Assembly (NCBI GenBank): GCA_964644605.1
Contig: CAZXWS010000042.1
Span: 1-25,991, forward strand
Direction of reading: 5' to 3'
Origin: CAZLAJ01 sp964644605
GTDB taxonomy: Bacteria; Patescibacteriota; Microgenomatia; UBA1406; GWC2-37-13
Length of the DNA stretch: 25,991 nt
The stretch's first letter is position 1. Every line of letters begins with the position of its first letter. Under the pieces are notes generated by a model. It saw only the letters and a list, made by a program, of their open reading frames with translations, was not told the DNA's origin and ran no database searches. Position numbers and translations under genes: made by a program. Positions 7,429 to 15,961 of this stretch are shown one piece after another.

Positions 7429-7692
7429 ATGTGCAAATGGTTGAATAAAACAATCGGATTCAAAATCTGTAAAGAACGAAGAAAGAAAAAAATAACCCAA
7501 GAACAGCTGGCATTTAAATCTTTTGTTGATAAAACGTATTTGGCAAGAATTGAAGGCGGTAGGGCTAATCCTTCTGTAAAAGTTCTTTATAAAATTTCTC
7601 GTTGTTTGAGAATGCGTCTCTGCGACTTATTTTGTCATTCCCATTTGTTAGTTTGTTGTGTAGTGTTATTGAGCTTTTCTGATGCCGTTTAA
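7429..7692 (+). CDS. Small Xre/Cro-type helix-turn-helix protein
   Basis: An 87-residue protein with a complete HTH_3 domain at about residues 9-68. TQEQLAFKSFVDKTYLARIE supplies helices 2 and 3 of the helix-turn-helix, followed by GGRANPSVKVLYKISRCL, the family consensus, and it closes at LCDLF. A Cys-rich hydrophobic tail of 19 residues (CHSHLLVCC onward) is not part of the family. It is encoded partly opposite the end of the tandem GT2 gene (27-base overlap), so it may be a read-on tail created when an older stop was lost. The start codon is one base after the gmd stop, implying expression from the gmd promoter. As a presumed DNA-binding protein it could regulate the glycan genes or itself, but no operator was identified. 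It could instead be a lone chromosomal regulator unrelated to glycans. Confidence 0.7.
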   Translation: MCKWLNKTIGFKICKERRKKKITQEQLAFKSFVDKTYLARIEGGRANPSVKVLYKISRCLRMRLCDLFCHSHLLVCCVVLLSFSDAV

Positions 7693-9219
7693 ATTTCGCA
7701 TTCTTTCAACTACTATTTGCGGAATGTGTTGAATAATCTGTAGCAACGACCAGTTTTTAATGATCACATAGCACCAGTTCCGTGCATCTAGCCATGCTTT
7801 TTTTCTTCTCAGTACTGTTTTTGCGGTTTGATGCCCAACATGAATCACCTTTACCGTCGGTATAATCAAATTTTTATATTTACTTCGTTTTAATCTCAAT
7901 GCAAGATCAATATCCTCTAAGTATGATCCAAATCGTTCATCAAATAGCCCTACTCTATCAAGTGCTACATGATTGTAAATCACAGCAGCTCCATTAGTTG
8001 CAGGTGATTCATACTCGTCTGTACTTTTAATTGTTGTTTGAGTTTCAGCTTTCCCTTTGAGTAATACATTTATTCCGGCTGATTCTATGGTTGTATTATC
8101 GGAGTATATGACAGGATTGAGTGAACCCGTATTTTCATTTCCGTTCACAATAACTTTATTGAACCACTCGTTTTCGAAAACAACGTCATCATTCACAGTT
8201 CCAGTCCACGGGCTTCTTGAAACGCGGAATCCAATATTGACAGTAGAGGCAAATCCCTTATTTGTCTTGATTGTAATAAACCGTACTTCGGAAAAATATT
8301 TTCGTAGTTCCCATACCTCGTCACTACTTACAGCACTCGTTACTATAACCGTTTCATCTGTCGAATGTAAGTACTCATAATTTGTTTGTAAAAATTCCAA
8401 TAATAAATCTTTTTTAAGGTTGGGTACGGTAAGGCTCACTCCCTTACTCTCGACAGGCAGTAGTGTATGTTTACTGTATTTCGTTTTTAGTAATTTAATA
8501 ATGAATTGTCCAAAATAGGAAAAATATTTCTTACTATAAACATCCATCGAGTGAAAAAAAATCTGTCTTTTTTTAGCATCATCCACGAGTTTAAATGACT
8601 CTCCTCCACTATGTTTCAGTCCGTCAACCTTAATAAATCCACATTGATATCTATTGTTCAGTAAACGTCTTGTTAAATCGCTGTCTTCGAACCAAAGAAA
8701 AAAGCGTTCATCCCAACCACCAATACTCAATACTGTTTCCTTTTTAATTAATAGGCAGCCTCCCCATAGAGTTTTTTTAGCAAAAACTGAACTGGGTATT
8801 ATTTTGTGTAGTGGTGTAAACTCAATCAGTAATGATATAACTGAAGGAACTGGTTTTAAGTAATCTTTTGTATTATCCGGAAGTGGTGATGCGGCATCTA
8901 GCTTTCTTTCACTCATTTGCTGGATCATATTCAGTACATGATCAGCGGTAATAAGAACATCGGGATTGAGAAAAAGTAACCATTGACCTATAGCCTGAAT
9001 CGTGCCTTGATTGCAGGCGAATGCATACCCTCTATTTTGTGGATTTAAAACAGCGGTAACGTATGGGTATTCTGTCTGTATCCATGTAGCATCTATCGTA
9101 GATGCATTATCTATGACGATAATATGTAATTTTTCATTATTCCCCAATGCTGCTAACTGACTTCTTAATTTTTCTTCAGTATTCCAATGCACAATTATCA
9201 CACTAACTTTTTTTTCCAT
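7666..9219 (-). CDS. Tandem two-domain GT2 glycosyltransferase (rhamnosyltransferase-like)
   Basis: A 517-residue cytoplasmic protein with two GT2 (GT-A fold) units. Domain 1 (about 3-235) has IDNAS (36-40), NRGYAFACNQG (62-72), the DxD-like LNPDV (84-88), GGWDERFFLWFEDSDL (167-182) with the likely base in ED, and a His in LKHSGGES. Domain 2 (about 288-500) repeats the order: TNKGFASTVNIGF (319-331), NDDV (343-346), NGAAVIYN (409-416), DERFGSYLEDIDL (427-439) and VIHVGHQTAK. Each unit therefore retains donor-binding and base motifs and may add one sugar, as in bifunctional rhamnosyl- or galactofuranosyltransferases. It is the last of 14 minus-strand genes, 10 bases after the flippase at 9230-10420. 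No terminator was seen after it. Donor specificity is not readable. Confidence 0.8.
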   Translation of the reverse strand: MEKKVSVIIVHWNTEEKLRSQLAALGNNEKLHIIVIDNASTIDATWIQTEYPYVTAVLNPQNRGYAFACNQGTIQAIGQWLLFLNPDVLITADHVLNMIQQMSERKLDAASPLPDNTKDYLKPVPSVISLLIEFTPLHKIIPSSVFAKKTLWGGCLLIKKETVLSIGGWDERFFLWFEDSDLTRRLLNNRYQCGFIKVDGLKHSGGESFKLVDDAKKRQIFFHSMDVYSKKYFSYFGQFIIKLLKTKYSKHTLLPVESKGVSLTVPNLKKDLLLEFLQTNYEYLHSTDETVIVTSAVSSDEVWELRKYFSEVRFITIKTNKGFASTVNIGFRVSRSPWTGTVNDDVVFENEWFNKVIVNGNENTGSLNPVIYSDNTTIESAGINVLLKGKAETQTTIKSTDEYESPATNGAAVIYNHVALDRVGLFDERFGSYLEDIDLALRLKRSKYKNLIIPTVKVIHVGHQTAKTVLRRKKAWLDARNWCYVIIKNWSLLQIIQHIPQIVVERMRNLNGIRKAQ

Positions 9220-9229
9220 AATCCAGTTT

Positions 9230-10420
9230 TTATACCGAATATATTTTTTTAATAAAATACAAGTTAATTAAAAGGCCCGTTACTTCAGTGGTAAACATAA
9301 CCCACGCCGCTCCCTGTATACCATAAATGGGAACGATAGCTATATTGAGTAGGATATTGAGAATAGTATTACTTATGCCAAAAGGAAGAAAATTTTTGAT
9401 AAAGCGTGAGCTCTGCACTACTGTGCTTAAAGGTGAGTTTATAAAAAAAAGAAGTAACACAGCTGCAAATATCTGTAAAACAGGTACAGCCGCGCTATAT
9501 TTGACACCCAATATATAAATAATAAGTAAATGAGATAAACTAAAAACAGTTATCGAAACAAGAACTCCAAACAGCATCATAATAATGACTATGTTTTTGA
9601 GCTGTAAAAATGTAATACCGTTTTTTTTGGCAGCGTGTGAAAATAAATTTTGCCCTAAAGCGCTAGGAAATAAACTCAAGGACTCTAAATATCGGTATGC
9701 AGCACCATATAGACCGAGGGCGAGGCTGTTAAGTCTATATTGGATAATAATCGAGTCGCCGCGTGCATAGGCATACGAGGTAATAATAAGAAAGGCATAC
9801 GCCGCTGATTGTCGAAGAATCTTTATAGATTCTGTGAGACGTGCAATTTTAAATTTTTTCAGTGTAGTCCAGGGAAATACTGCAGCAAAGCTTACGATTG
9901 ATCCAAAAAGTAGCCACACAATGGCTTGTGGCACTGAGAATGCTTTATGAAACACTGCGTATCCTACCAAAACAATAAACATTTTAATACTTGTTTTTAA
10001 TGATATTTTGAGAGGTCGTTTTGTTTCTAAAAAATAGCCATCTACTACTGAAACAAAAGATTCTGGGATTAGCGTAATTAAAAATATTGCTATATAAAAA
10101 CTTGAAAAATTTGTCCAGCGTACCAAGACGAATAGTGCAATCAGCACCGCCAACAGTAAAGTTATTAACCGTGCGCTCAACACTTTTTGGAATATAACAG
10201 TAGGAGGCTGGCCTTCTGCAGTTTTTTGATACCACTGATTAAGTCCAAAATCAAAAAAGACTGTAAAGATGGTTAACAAAGTTATATAAAAAATAAACTC
10301 ACCAAACATCTGAGGTCCAAACAAACGAGCAAGGAGTATAAAGACAAACGTACTAATTGCTTTACTGAAGAGCAGTCCTGAAAAGTGAATGGTCGATCGC
10401 TTAAATAACGGCTTGAGCAT
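9230..10420 (-). CDS. Wzx-like polysaccharide flippase (second copy)
   Basis: A 396-residue MOP-superfamily transporter of about twelve helices. The start (STIHFSGLLFSKAISTFVFILLARLFGPQMFGEF) carries the usual first helix and the G-P-x-x-F-G-E-F loop of Wzx-type flippases. DFGLNQWY after helix 2 and a short Arg/Lys loop before ILRQSAAYAFLIITSYAYARGD, mid-protein, are also typical. The role is probably transbilayer movement of the lipid-linked oligosaccharide made by the neighbouring minus-strand glycosyltransferases. It shares little sequence with the other flippase at 5090-6373, so the two likely serve different glycans or arose independently. It lies 10 bases before the tandem GT2 and 6 bases after the preceding GT-C gene in the same series. 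Confidence 0.8.
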   Translation of the reverse strand: MLKPLFKRSTIHFSGLLFSKAISTFVFILLARLFGPQMFGEFIFYITLLTIFTVFFDFGLNQWYQKTAEGQPPTVIFQKVLSARLITLLLAVLIALFVLVRWTNFSSFYIAIFLITLIPESFVSVVDGYFLETKRPLKISLKTSIKMFIVLVGYAVFHKAFSVPQAIVWLLFGSIVSFAAVFPWTTLKKFKIARLTESIKILRQSAAYAFLIITSYAYARGDSIIIQYRLNSLALGLYGAAYRYLESLSLFPSALGQNLFSHAAKKNGITFLQLKNIVIIMMLFGVLVSITVFSLSHLLIIYILGVKYSAAVPVLQIFAAVLLLFFINSPLSTVVQSSRFIKNFLPFGISNTILNILLNIAIVPIYGIQGAAWVMFTTEVTGLLINLYFIKKIYSV

Positions 10421-10426
10421 GATTTA

Positions 10427-11983
10427 TTATATACCCCAACTATAGAGTGTTGCGGGCCAGATAGAATATGGGTTATCGTCTAAAGGATAGTGATCAAGAT
10501 ACAACTCTTTTTTAAAGTGTTTTTGAGCATACTCAATGACATCTTTTGGAAGCGTCGTATCATCGATGAAAATAAATCCTTTTGGATACTTACGAAGTGC
10601 TTTTTGTAAATCAGACAAATCTCCTATAAGTCGATACGTTTTACTACCAATTACTTTTTTTTCGCCTTCTGTATTTACTGTATACGTAGTTATTTTATGC
10701 GGATCCGTATCGTGTATCCATCTAAAGATATAATTATTTTTGTCATTTTCAGGTAGATACCATTTAATTCTATCCGGCCAGGTATCTATCACTGCTGTTT
10801 TTCCCTCTGTTAGTTTTCCTTTGGTGTGAATGAGATTATATACCTCGTTATAATCGATATTTGCGATTTCTCTGAAATCGTGATTTACAGAATAGTACTT
10901 CTTCGGCTTGGTTACAAATTTATATCCGTTTGCAATTATAAAAAGCGCTAATAGAATAGGTAGCGAGTAGCAAAGTATTTTTCGATACTTTCCGTGCAAC
11001 GGGTCTGTTGCCCAATTAGCAATAGAAGTAAAAACATAAGCCGGGAATATAAAAAGGAATGGAAAGATTGGCAGTGTATATTTGGATATGTAATGCCCGA
11101 ATATTCCTCCTATAAAAAAAAGATGAATGCATATAAACAGGAGTATCAGGCTGGTTTTTTTTAAATCTCTACTTAGTGCCAGTATTAGTCCAAGGACTGT
11201 CAGGACAGTCAGCACTCCGTACTCTCTCCACAGAAATGAGTGATAATACCAAAAAGAGTTATGAAATTGAAGCATCCCGCTTCGGATAGCCCGTAGCAAA
11301 TCTGATAAAGTGCCATTAAAAAATAAATATGCTAGTATGATTAACGGTATTACGTATATGAAAGGATTTCGAAGAATATGTTTGAAGTTTTTTGCATAAA
11401 ATATTGTCCAGTGTATACACAAAGCAGTTAAAAGCAAAAAGTAAAACACATGGGTCATAATTCCTAGTACTCCCAAAATTATTATGAAGACTATATATTT
11501 TTTTTCCAACTTTTTCTTATCAAATAGTTTATAGTAAACAAATAATGTTAATAGTGTCAGTATCTGTTGGATTACATAGCCTCGTGCTTGTAATGACCAA
11601 ACAATTTCAATATAAGCAAATGCAGATAATAAAGACGCCGCTACCGCGGTTCTACGATTAAATAAGTATTGAGTTAAGATAAATACACAAAGAGGGATAA
11701 AAGATCCGGTTAAGGCTATTGGTAAGCGCGCTGCAAAAGTGCTTTTCCCTAAGAGACTAAAACTTATGGCACTTAGTATGTGAGGGGTAATATTATGAAA
11801 CTCAAAGTAATATTCATGATGTGTAAAGACGCTTAATCCGTAGGTTAACAGCAAACGAGCCTGCTCAGCAGTACTAAATTCGTCAACCCAAAATGGTACA
11901 GCCTTATTCAGCCCATATAATCGGTACATCAGGGAGACCACAGTTAGAATGATTAAAAATATAGGTATCCCAATTTTTTTCAT
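10427..11983 (-). CDS. GT39/PMT_2-like membrane glycosyltransferase
   Basis: A 518-residue polytopic protein. The first loop after helix 1 carries FWVDEFSTAEQ (31-41) with the D-E pair at 34-35, the same position as LDE in ArnT/PMT_2 enzymes. It is followed by the FHNITPHILSA segment and, after helix 3, WSLQARGYVIQQ, equivalent to the YSQEARMY loop in the gene at 3669-5093. Ten or more helices are followed by a C-terminal soluble domain of about 145 residues with LIHTKGKLTEGKTAVIDTWPD and GFIFIDDTT. The expected reaction is sugar transfer from a polyprenyl-phosphate donor to an outer-face acceptor. The gene lies 4 bases downstream of the IPT-domain gene and 6 bases upstream of the flippase gene, so it is probably co-transcribed. 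Substrates are unknown. Confidence 0.65.
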   Translation of the reverse strand: MKKIGIPIFLIILTVVSLMYRLYGLNKAVPFWVDEFSTAEQARLLLTYGLSVFTHHEYYFEFHNITPHILSAISFSLLGKSTFAARLPIALTGSFIPLCVFILTQYLFNRRTAVAASLLSAFAYIEIVWSLQARGYVIQQILTLLTLFVYYKLFDKKKLEKKYIVFIIILGVLGIMTHVFYFLLLTALCIHWTIFYAKNFKHILRNPFIYVIPLIILAYLFFNGTLSDLLRAIRSGMLQFHNSFWYYHSFLWREYGVLTVLTVLGLILALSRDLKKTSLILLFICIHLFFIGGIFGHYISKYTLPIFPFLFIFPAYVFTSIANWATDPLHGKYRKILCYSLPILLALFIIANGYKFVTKPKKYYSVNHDFREIANIDYNEVYNLIHTKGKLTEGKTAVIDTWPDRIKWYLPENDKNNYIFRWIHDTDPHKITTYTVNTEGEKKVIGSKTYRLIGDLSDLQKALRKYPKGFIFIDDTTLPKDVIEYAQKHFKKELYLDHYPLDDNPYSIWPATLYSWGI

Positions 11984-11987
11984 ACGT

Positions 11988-13019
11988 TTATTTTAACAGA
12001 GAAGTAGTATCCTCTATTGTGTTATAAAAAATGAAATTACGTACCTTTTTATATACTTTACCGATGAATGTATCATCCTGAGCAGGATAGAAGTCAAAAC
12101 GTGAGAAAACCTCTATGACAACATGATTGCTTTGAATTATTTTGCTTTGACTGTTTAACTGATCTGCTGGTTTTTTAATCCATATTTGTCTTTTACCTAC
12201 ATGTAAGTGTAAAGGCACAATAAACACGATTGTGTTATCTTCCCATTTGTCAACTTGATTGATGGGGCCATCTGTACTCATGAGTGTAAACCGTTTATCG
12301 TTGATCGATCCCCAACCGAAGTTATGCCCTTTTAAAATCACTTTTTCAGCATGTGTAGTTTTTGTTGGGATTGTTCGTTGGATATATAACCGATCTCGCA
12401 GTCTATTTTCTTGTACTATTTTACCCTTTAAGTACTTCGCCCCAGTATAGGAAATGAAAAACAAACTAATTGATATCAATACACCTGACAAAAAAATAGT
12501 AAAAATCCGTTGCAGTATATATTTTCCTGAAAGTTCTGTGTGTGATGGATGTACATGCATGTCAAATTTTAAGGTATATGTCCTCTTTAAAATAATTTGA
12601 GTTACTGCTACGTAGTATATAATTATTTGAGGGTATATCAAGATAAATAACAGCAACAAAGATCCAGAAAGTAAGTAGTAATACAAATGTGGCAATTCAA
12701 CATCCTGTATATAGAACATTTGCGTCATAACAGCTACGAGGACAATGACCGTTTTATCTATAAAAGATAGAGGTGGCTGTTTTCTATTACTTTTATCGAT
12801 ATAAAGTTTGAAAAGAATCCACCCGGTTACACTCAAAACAAAGCCAATATCCATCAATATAGAAACATATTCATGTTCAAATAGCCGGTAATCTATAAAT
12901 ACTTCTTTTGGATTAAAGATATGCACGAAATATCCTACGAGTATGTATGCGAATATGACTAAAGAAAGAAAATAAGACAATAAAATTAATATGTAGGGAA
13001 TGCTTTTTAATACTTTCAT
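11988..13019 (-). CDS. Membrane-anchored protein with extracytoplasmic IPT/TIG-like domain
   Basis: A 343-residue protein I cannot assign to a named family. Five hydrophobic segments lie near residues 7-32, 52-74, 86-104, 112-142 and 167-192. A soluble region from about 195 to the end follows. Within it, residues 226-303 read as an immunoglobulin-like IPT/TIG fold: KVILKGHNFGWGS, then WEDNTIVFIVPL, then VGKRQIWIKKPADQ and a final HVVIEV strand. G-x-N-F-G, then D-x-x-I-x-F-x-V-P, then G are the hallmarks of that fold. IPT domains bind surface glycans or proteins. A cytoplasmic-side loop holds MHVHPSH (154-160). The gene is one base downstream of the small membrane protein gene and 4 bases before a GT39-like gene. 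A scaffold or acceptor-presenting role is inference. Confidence 0.55.
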   Translation of the reverse strand: MKVLKSIPYILILLSYFLSLVIFAYILVGYFVHIFNPKEVFIDYRLFEHEYVSILMDIGFVLSVTGWILFKLYIDKSNRKQPPLSFIDKTVIVLVAVMTQMFYIQDVELPHLYYYLLSGSLLLLFILIYPQIIIYYVAVTQIILKRTYTLKFDMHVHPSHTELSGKYILQRIFTIFLSGVLISISLFFISYTGAKYLKGKIVQENRLRDRLYIQRTIPTKTTHAEKVILKGHNFGWGSINDKRFTLMSTDGPINQVDKWEDNTIVFIVPLHLHVGKRQIWIKKPADQLNSQSKIIQSNHVVIEVFSRFDFYPAQDDTFIGKVYKKVRNFIFYNTIEDTTSLLK

Positions 13020-13020
13020 A

Positions 13021-13581
13021 CTACGCTGGCGAATTGAATAATTTAAGAATCATCTGAATAACTATTACTAGTACTGCACTAAAACCGAAAATAGCAGCTG
13101 CTTGTGAAACAAGGATATTATTTTGTAATACTGTAGCTGCTGTTATTATGAATGAGAGTATTACGTATTTTGCGAGAAACGTGTAGGGAAACTTAAACTC
13201 AAAAAGAGCGACAACATAAATAACAAACATAATACTGCCAGGTATGTCCAGTGCTGGTAAATATGATTGTTTCATATGCAGATAGTTTGCAGTTAAGGTA
13301 TAGGATAAAGCAAAAAAGAAAAGTATAAATATTTTTCTAGTAAGTATTATTTTATCTTGTCCTTCTCGGCAGTTATTGCCTATGAACTGATAAAAAAGGT
13401 ATATGTAAATCGACACACACACCAATGTAATGGAGTTATAGAGTATATCCGATGGAGGCATCTGCACTTTAACTAAAGGTACACCTCCAATGATCCACAA
13501 AACAAATATGAGCAAAAAAATAGTGCCCGCTTGAAGCAAGAATTTAGTATTTTTTTTGTTCCTTCTAATGTACTCTAGCAT
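13021..13581 (-). CDS. Small polytopic membrane protein of unknown function
   Basis: A 186-residue hydrophobic protein with five or six predicted helices (about 14-34, 45-67, 80-100, 111-128, 132-150 and 154-180). It has a basic N-terminus (RRNKKNTK), a polar loop NNCREGQDK, and a second charged patch between helices 3 and 4 (MKQSYLPALD). It has no motif I recognise. Its start overlaps the end of the large GT-C gene by 17 bases, and its stop is one base before the IPT-domain gene, so all three are probably translated together. It might be a partner subunit or a small GT-C accessory protein. That is a guess from position alone. Confidence 0.5.
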   Translation of the reverse strand: MLEYIRRNKKNTKFLLQAGTIFLLIFVLWIIGGVPLVKVQMPPSDILYNSITLVCVSIYIYLFYQFIGNNCREGQDKIILTRKIFILFFFALSYTLTANYLHMKQSYLPALDIPGSIMFVIYVVALFEFKFPYTFLAKYVILSFIITAATVLQNNILVSQAAAIFGFSAVLVIVIQMILKLFNSPA

Positions 13582-15961
13582 TTTTTCGCTGATTGATAAC
13601 TGTTTGATATCCTATAAGTAGGACAATGCATGTAAGAGTAACGGCTGAAATACAATATCCAAGATAAGTATACTTTTGAGCTTCGAATTCGCCTACTAGT
13701 TCTATATCATACGATCCATCAGCGTTGCGAACGCACTGTTCAGTTTTGCTGCATATTTCCTGTGGGTTAATGACCCACTGGTTGGCAAAACCATTATATT
13801 TTGTGTGAGCTATCTGTTTAAGAGGTGACAAAAATAATGTTTCATATAAATGTCCAGTTGGGAGATTATCGTTTTGTATAGCATTCTTAAACTCTTTCGA
13901 TATAAAATTTGTTGGATAAGTGATTTGTGACTTTTGAGCTATATCTTTATTTTGATATTTATATTGTATAAGCTGTACTGATGTATTACCTATGGTGGAT
14001 ATTGTTCCATTTTTTATATACTGATCGAGGTCTTCTGTAGTTGCCTGGTCAGCTTCGTTACCAGGGATAATTTTGTAGCTTTTCTTTATGCCTTCCCAAG
14101 ATTGCTGTAAATACTTATCATTTCCAGATGGTTTTATATACAAACGCCATAATGGATGAAAGTTAGTAGTAAATACTAGGAAAAATGTGTCAGTGACACC
14201 GTGCGCCCTAACCCTAAATTTTGTTGGATCTATGTATTTATACTCTATTGCTGGATTATGTGATTTATCCATCTTCAGAGTGTACAACAACGGGTTATAT
14301 TGATTATTTTCCTGTCTATAAATATCAATCGTGGAAGATGAATAAACTTTTTTGCCTGTTTTTAGACTGTTCTCCAGTCTTATCCTGTCATTTTTATCCA
14401 TAATAACGCTTTTATCATAGAGCCGGTACCGTGTAGTAGTCTGACCTGGAAAAGATGGAGTACGGCTGCTTAGGTCAATGGTGATAGTGGGTTGCTTAAA
14501 AATCCATGGGTAAATAATAGGTCCAAAATAACCCCAATAGTTATTTTGGTATCCCGTAGCACCTGGAAGAATATCAATTTTAGTAGTTAGTTTTTTGTTT
14601 GCTAAAAAATAAGCAGCTTTAAAATAATCATCAGGCACTCTTATTCCGTATTCATGTCTATCAAGGTATCCATTTACTGGAGAAAAATTTCGGAAATGCG
14701 CGCCTGACCAGACATGATATCCGCTAATTCCTATAATACTGCATCCTATTACGAGAATTGCTATTTTATACCGTACGAATTTATTCATTAAGGTTTGGAA
14801 TACTACCCCAATGAGTAGTGAATAAAAGAGTCCCGCATAAATAACTATCCCCGCGGTTGTCCGCATAAACGCAAAAATTTTGATTTGAGTAACAATCGAT
14901 TGGTAATATATTCCAAAAGGGGGATTCGAACTTTTTGACAGGAATATGAAAAAGGCAGCAAAAAAATACCACAGAAAGTACATCCGTTTTTGTAAGAAAG
15001 ATACTGTATCTATTAAAAGTGGGAAAATCCCGAAAACAGCAATTGCCAGCATATAGTAGGAGAAAGTAAATATATCGCTATTCATGAGGGCAACGTCATC
15101 TTGATTTAGACTAGGGGTATGCCATAGCGTAATCATTTTTTCGATAGTAGCATATCCGTAATCTATTGTTTGTTCGTTTCCTCCCTGCTCTTTTTGTACT
15201 GTTTTAACAGTTAAATTACTATCTGACGCAAAATTTCGTCCAAAGTTGATAAAAGGTAAGCTCAAATATAGTGTGCATATAATAATTAGGAAAAAAGACA
15301 ATAAATTGTTTTTAATGGTTTTAAGTGTAAGTAACCGCAATAGTAGTGAAAGTGCTATACCTAGAACATATATTAGGAAGATAATAAAATGGTATTTTGG
15401 ATTAGGTAAATTACCTATCAAACCGACAAGCACACTAATAATAATGACTTGTAAGAATGATAAGGATTTCGTATGTAGAAATTTAAAAAGAAAATATACG
15501 AGCCACACTATAGCTGCCGTGCCGTAAAAATAAAGCATGTGGTCATAGGTGTATGGAGAGTATAGGAATGCCAAGGCAGGTACTAAAGCCCATAGCTTAT
15601 TTTTTGTATTAAATAAATTAAAAATTGAGTATACACCCATCCCTGAAAAAAACAGGACAAGAAATTGAAGAGCAAACGCTGAGTGATAGATAGATCCAAA
15701 AAAAACTCTTAATAAAAAAAATAGTGATATCCATATAAAGTAATCATTTGATGCATACTGACCATTTGCATACTCAACCCACTCATACGCATTATGATAA
15801 GAAAATTTTGGGATTAGGGGTATGATCACATCTCCTCCTATAGTTAGATGATTATATGTCTTGATTATGGGTACGAATGAAGCAACTGCAATAATAATTG
15901 TTGCCAGAATGAAGTAAAAAATATTAGTTTGTGATGCCTTTTTTCTTAACCAAGTTATCAT
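13565..15961 (-). CDS. Large GT-C membrane protein, AftD/YfhO-like
   Basis: A 798-residue protein, the largest complete one here. Helix 1 (about 14-34) precedes a loop with GGDVIIPLIPKF (42-53). Roughly a dozen more helices run to about residue 410. An extracytoplasmic region of about 350 residues follows, then a final helix (about 762-785) and a basic tail. SNPPFGIYYQ (about 354-363), the nearby FAFMRTTAG, the TNFHPLWRLY strand and the NGFANQW segment near the C-terminus recur in large GT-C proteins of the AftD (arabinofuranosyltransferase) and YfhO groups, which act on lipid-phosphate-sugar donors outside the membrane. A Cys pair (CSKTEQC) lies in the outer domain. The start overlaps the GT4 gene by 38 bases, and the end overlaps the next gene by 17. 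Specific arabinosyl activity cannot be claimed. Confidence 0.6.
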   Translation of the reverse strand: MITWLRKKASQTNIFYFILATIIIAVASFVPIIKTYNHLTIGGDVIIPLIPKFSYHNAYEWVEYANGQYASNDYFIWISLFFLLRVFFGSIYHSAFALQFLVLFFSGMGVYSIFNLFNTKNKLWALVPALAFLYSPYTYDHMLYFYGTAAIVWLVYFLFKFLHTKSLSFLQVIIISVLVGLIGNLPNPKYHFIIFLIYVLGIALSLLLRLLTLKTIKNNLLSFFLIIICTLYLSLPFINFGRNFASDSNLTVKTVQKEQGGNEQTIDYGYATIEKMITLWHTPSLNQDDVALMNSDIFTFSYYMLAIAVFGIFPLLIDTVSFLQKRMYFLWYFFAAFFIFLSKSSNPPFGIYYQSIVTQIKIFAFMRTTAGIVIYAGLFYSLLIGVVFQTLMNKFVRYKIAILVIGCSIIGISGYHVWSGAHFRNFSPVNGYLDRHEYGIRVPDDYFKAAYFLANKKLTTKIDILPGATGYQNNYWGYFGPIIYPWIFKQPTITIDLSSRTPSFPGQTTTRYRLYDKSVIMDKNDRIRLENSLKTGKKVYSSSTIDIYRQENNQYNPLLYTLKMDKSHNPAIEYKYIDPTKFRVRAHGVTDTFFLVFTTNFHPLWRLYIKPSGNDKYLQQSWEGIKKSYKIIPGNEADQATTEDLDQYIKNGTISTIGNTSVQLIQYKYQNKDIAQKSQITYPTNFISKEFKNAIQNDNLPTGHLYETLFLSPLKQIAHTKYNGFANQWVINPQEICSKTEQCVRNADGSYDIELVGEFEAQKYTYLGYCISAVTLTCIVLLIGYQTVINQRKNARVH

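Noticed and set aside
7051..7453. Overlapping minus-strand open frames opposite gmd
   Set aside because: gmd on the + strand is certain from catalytic motifs; the antisense frames have no recognisable features.
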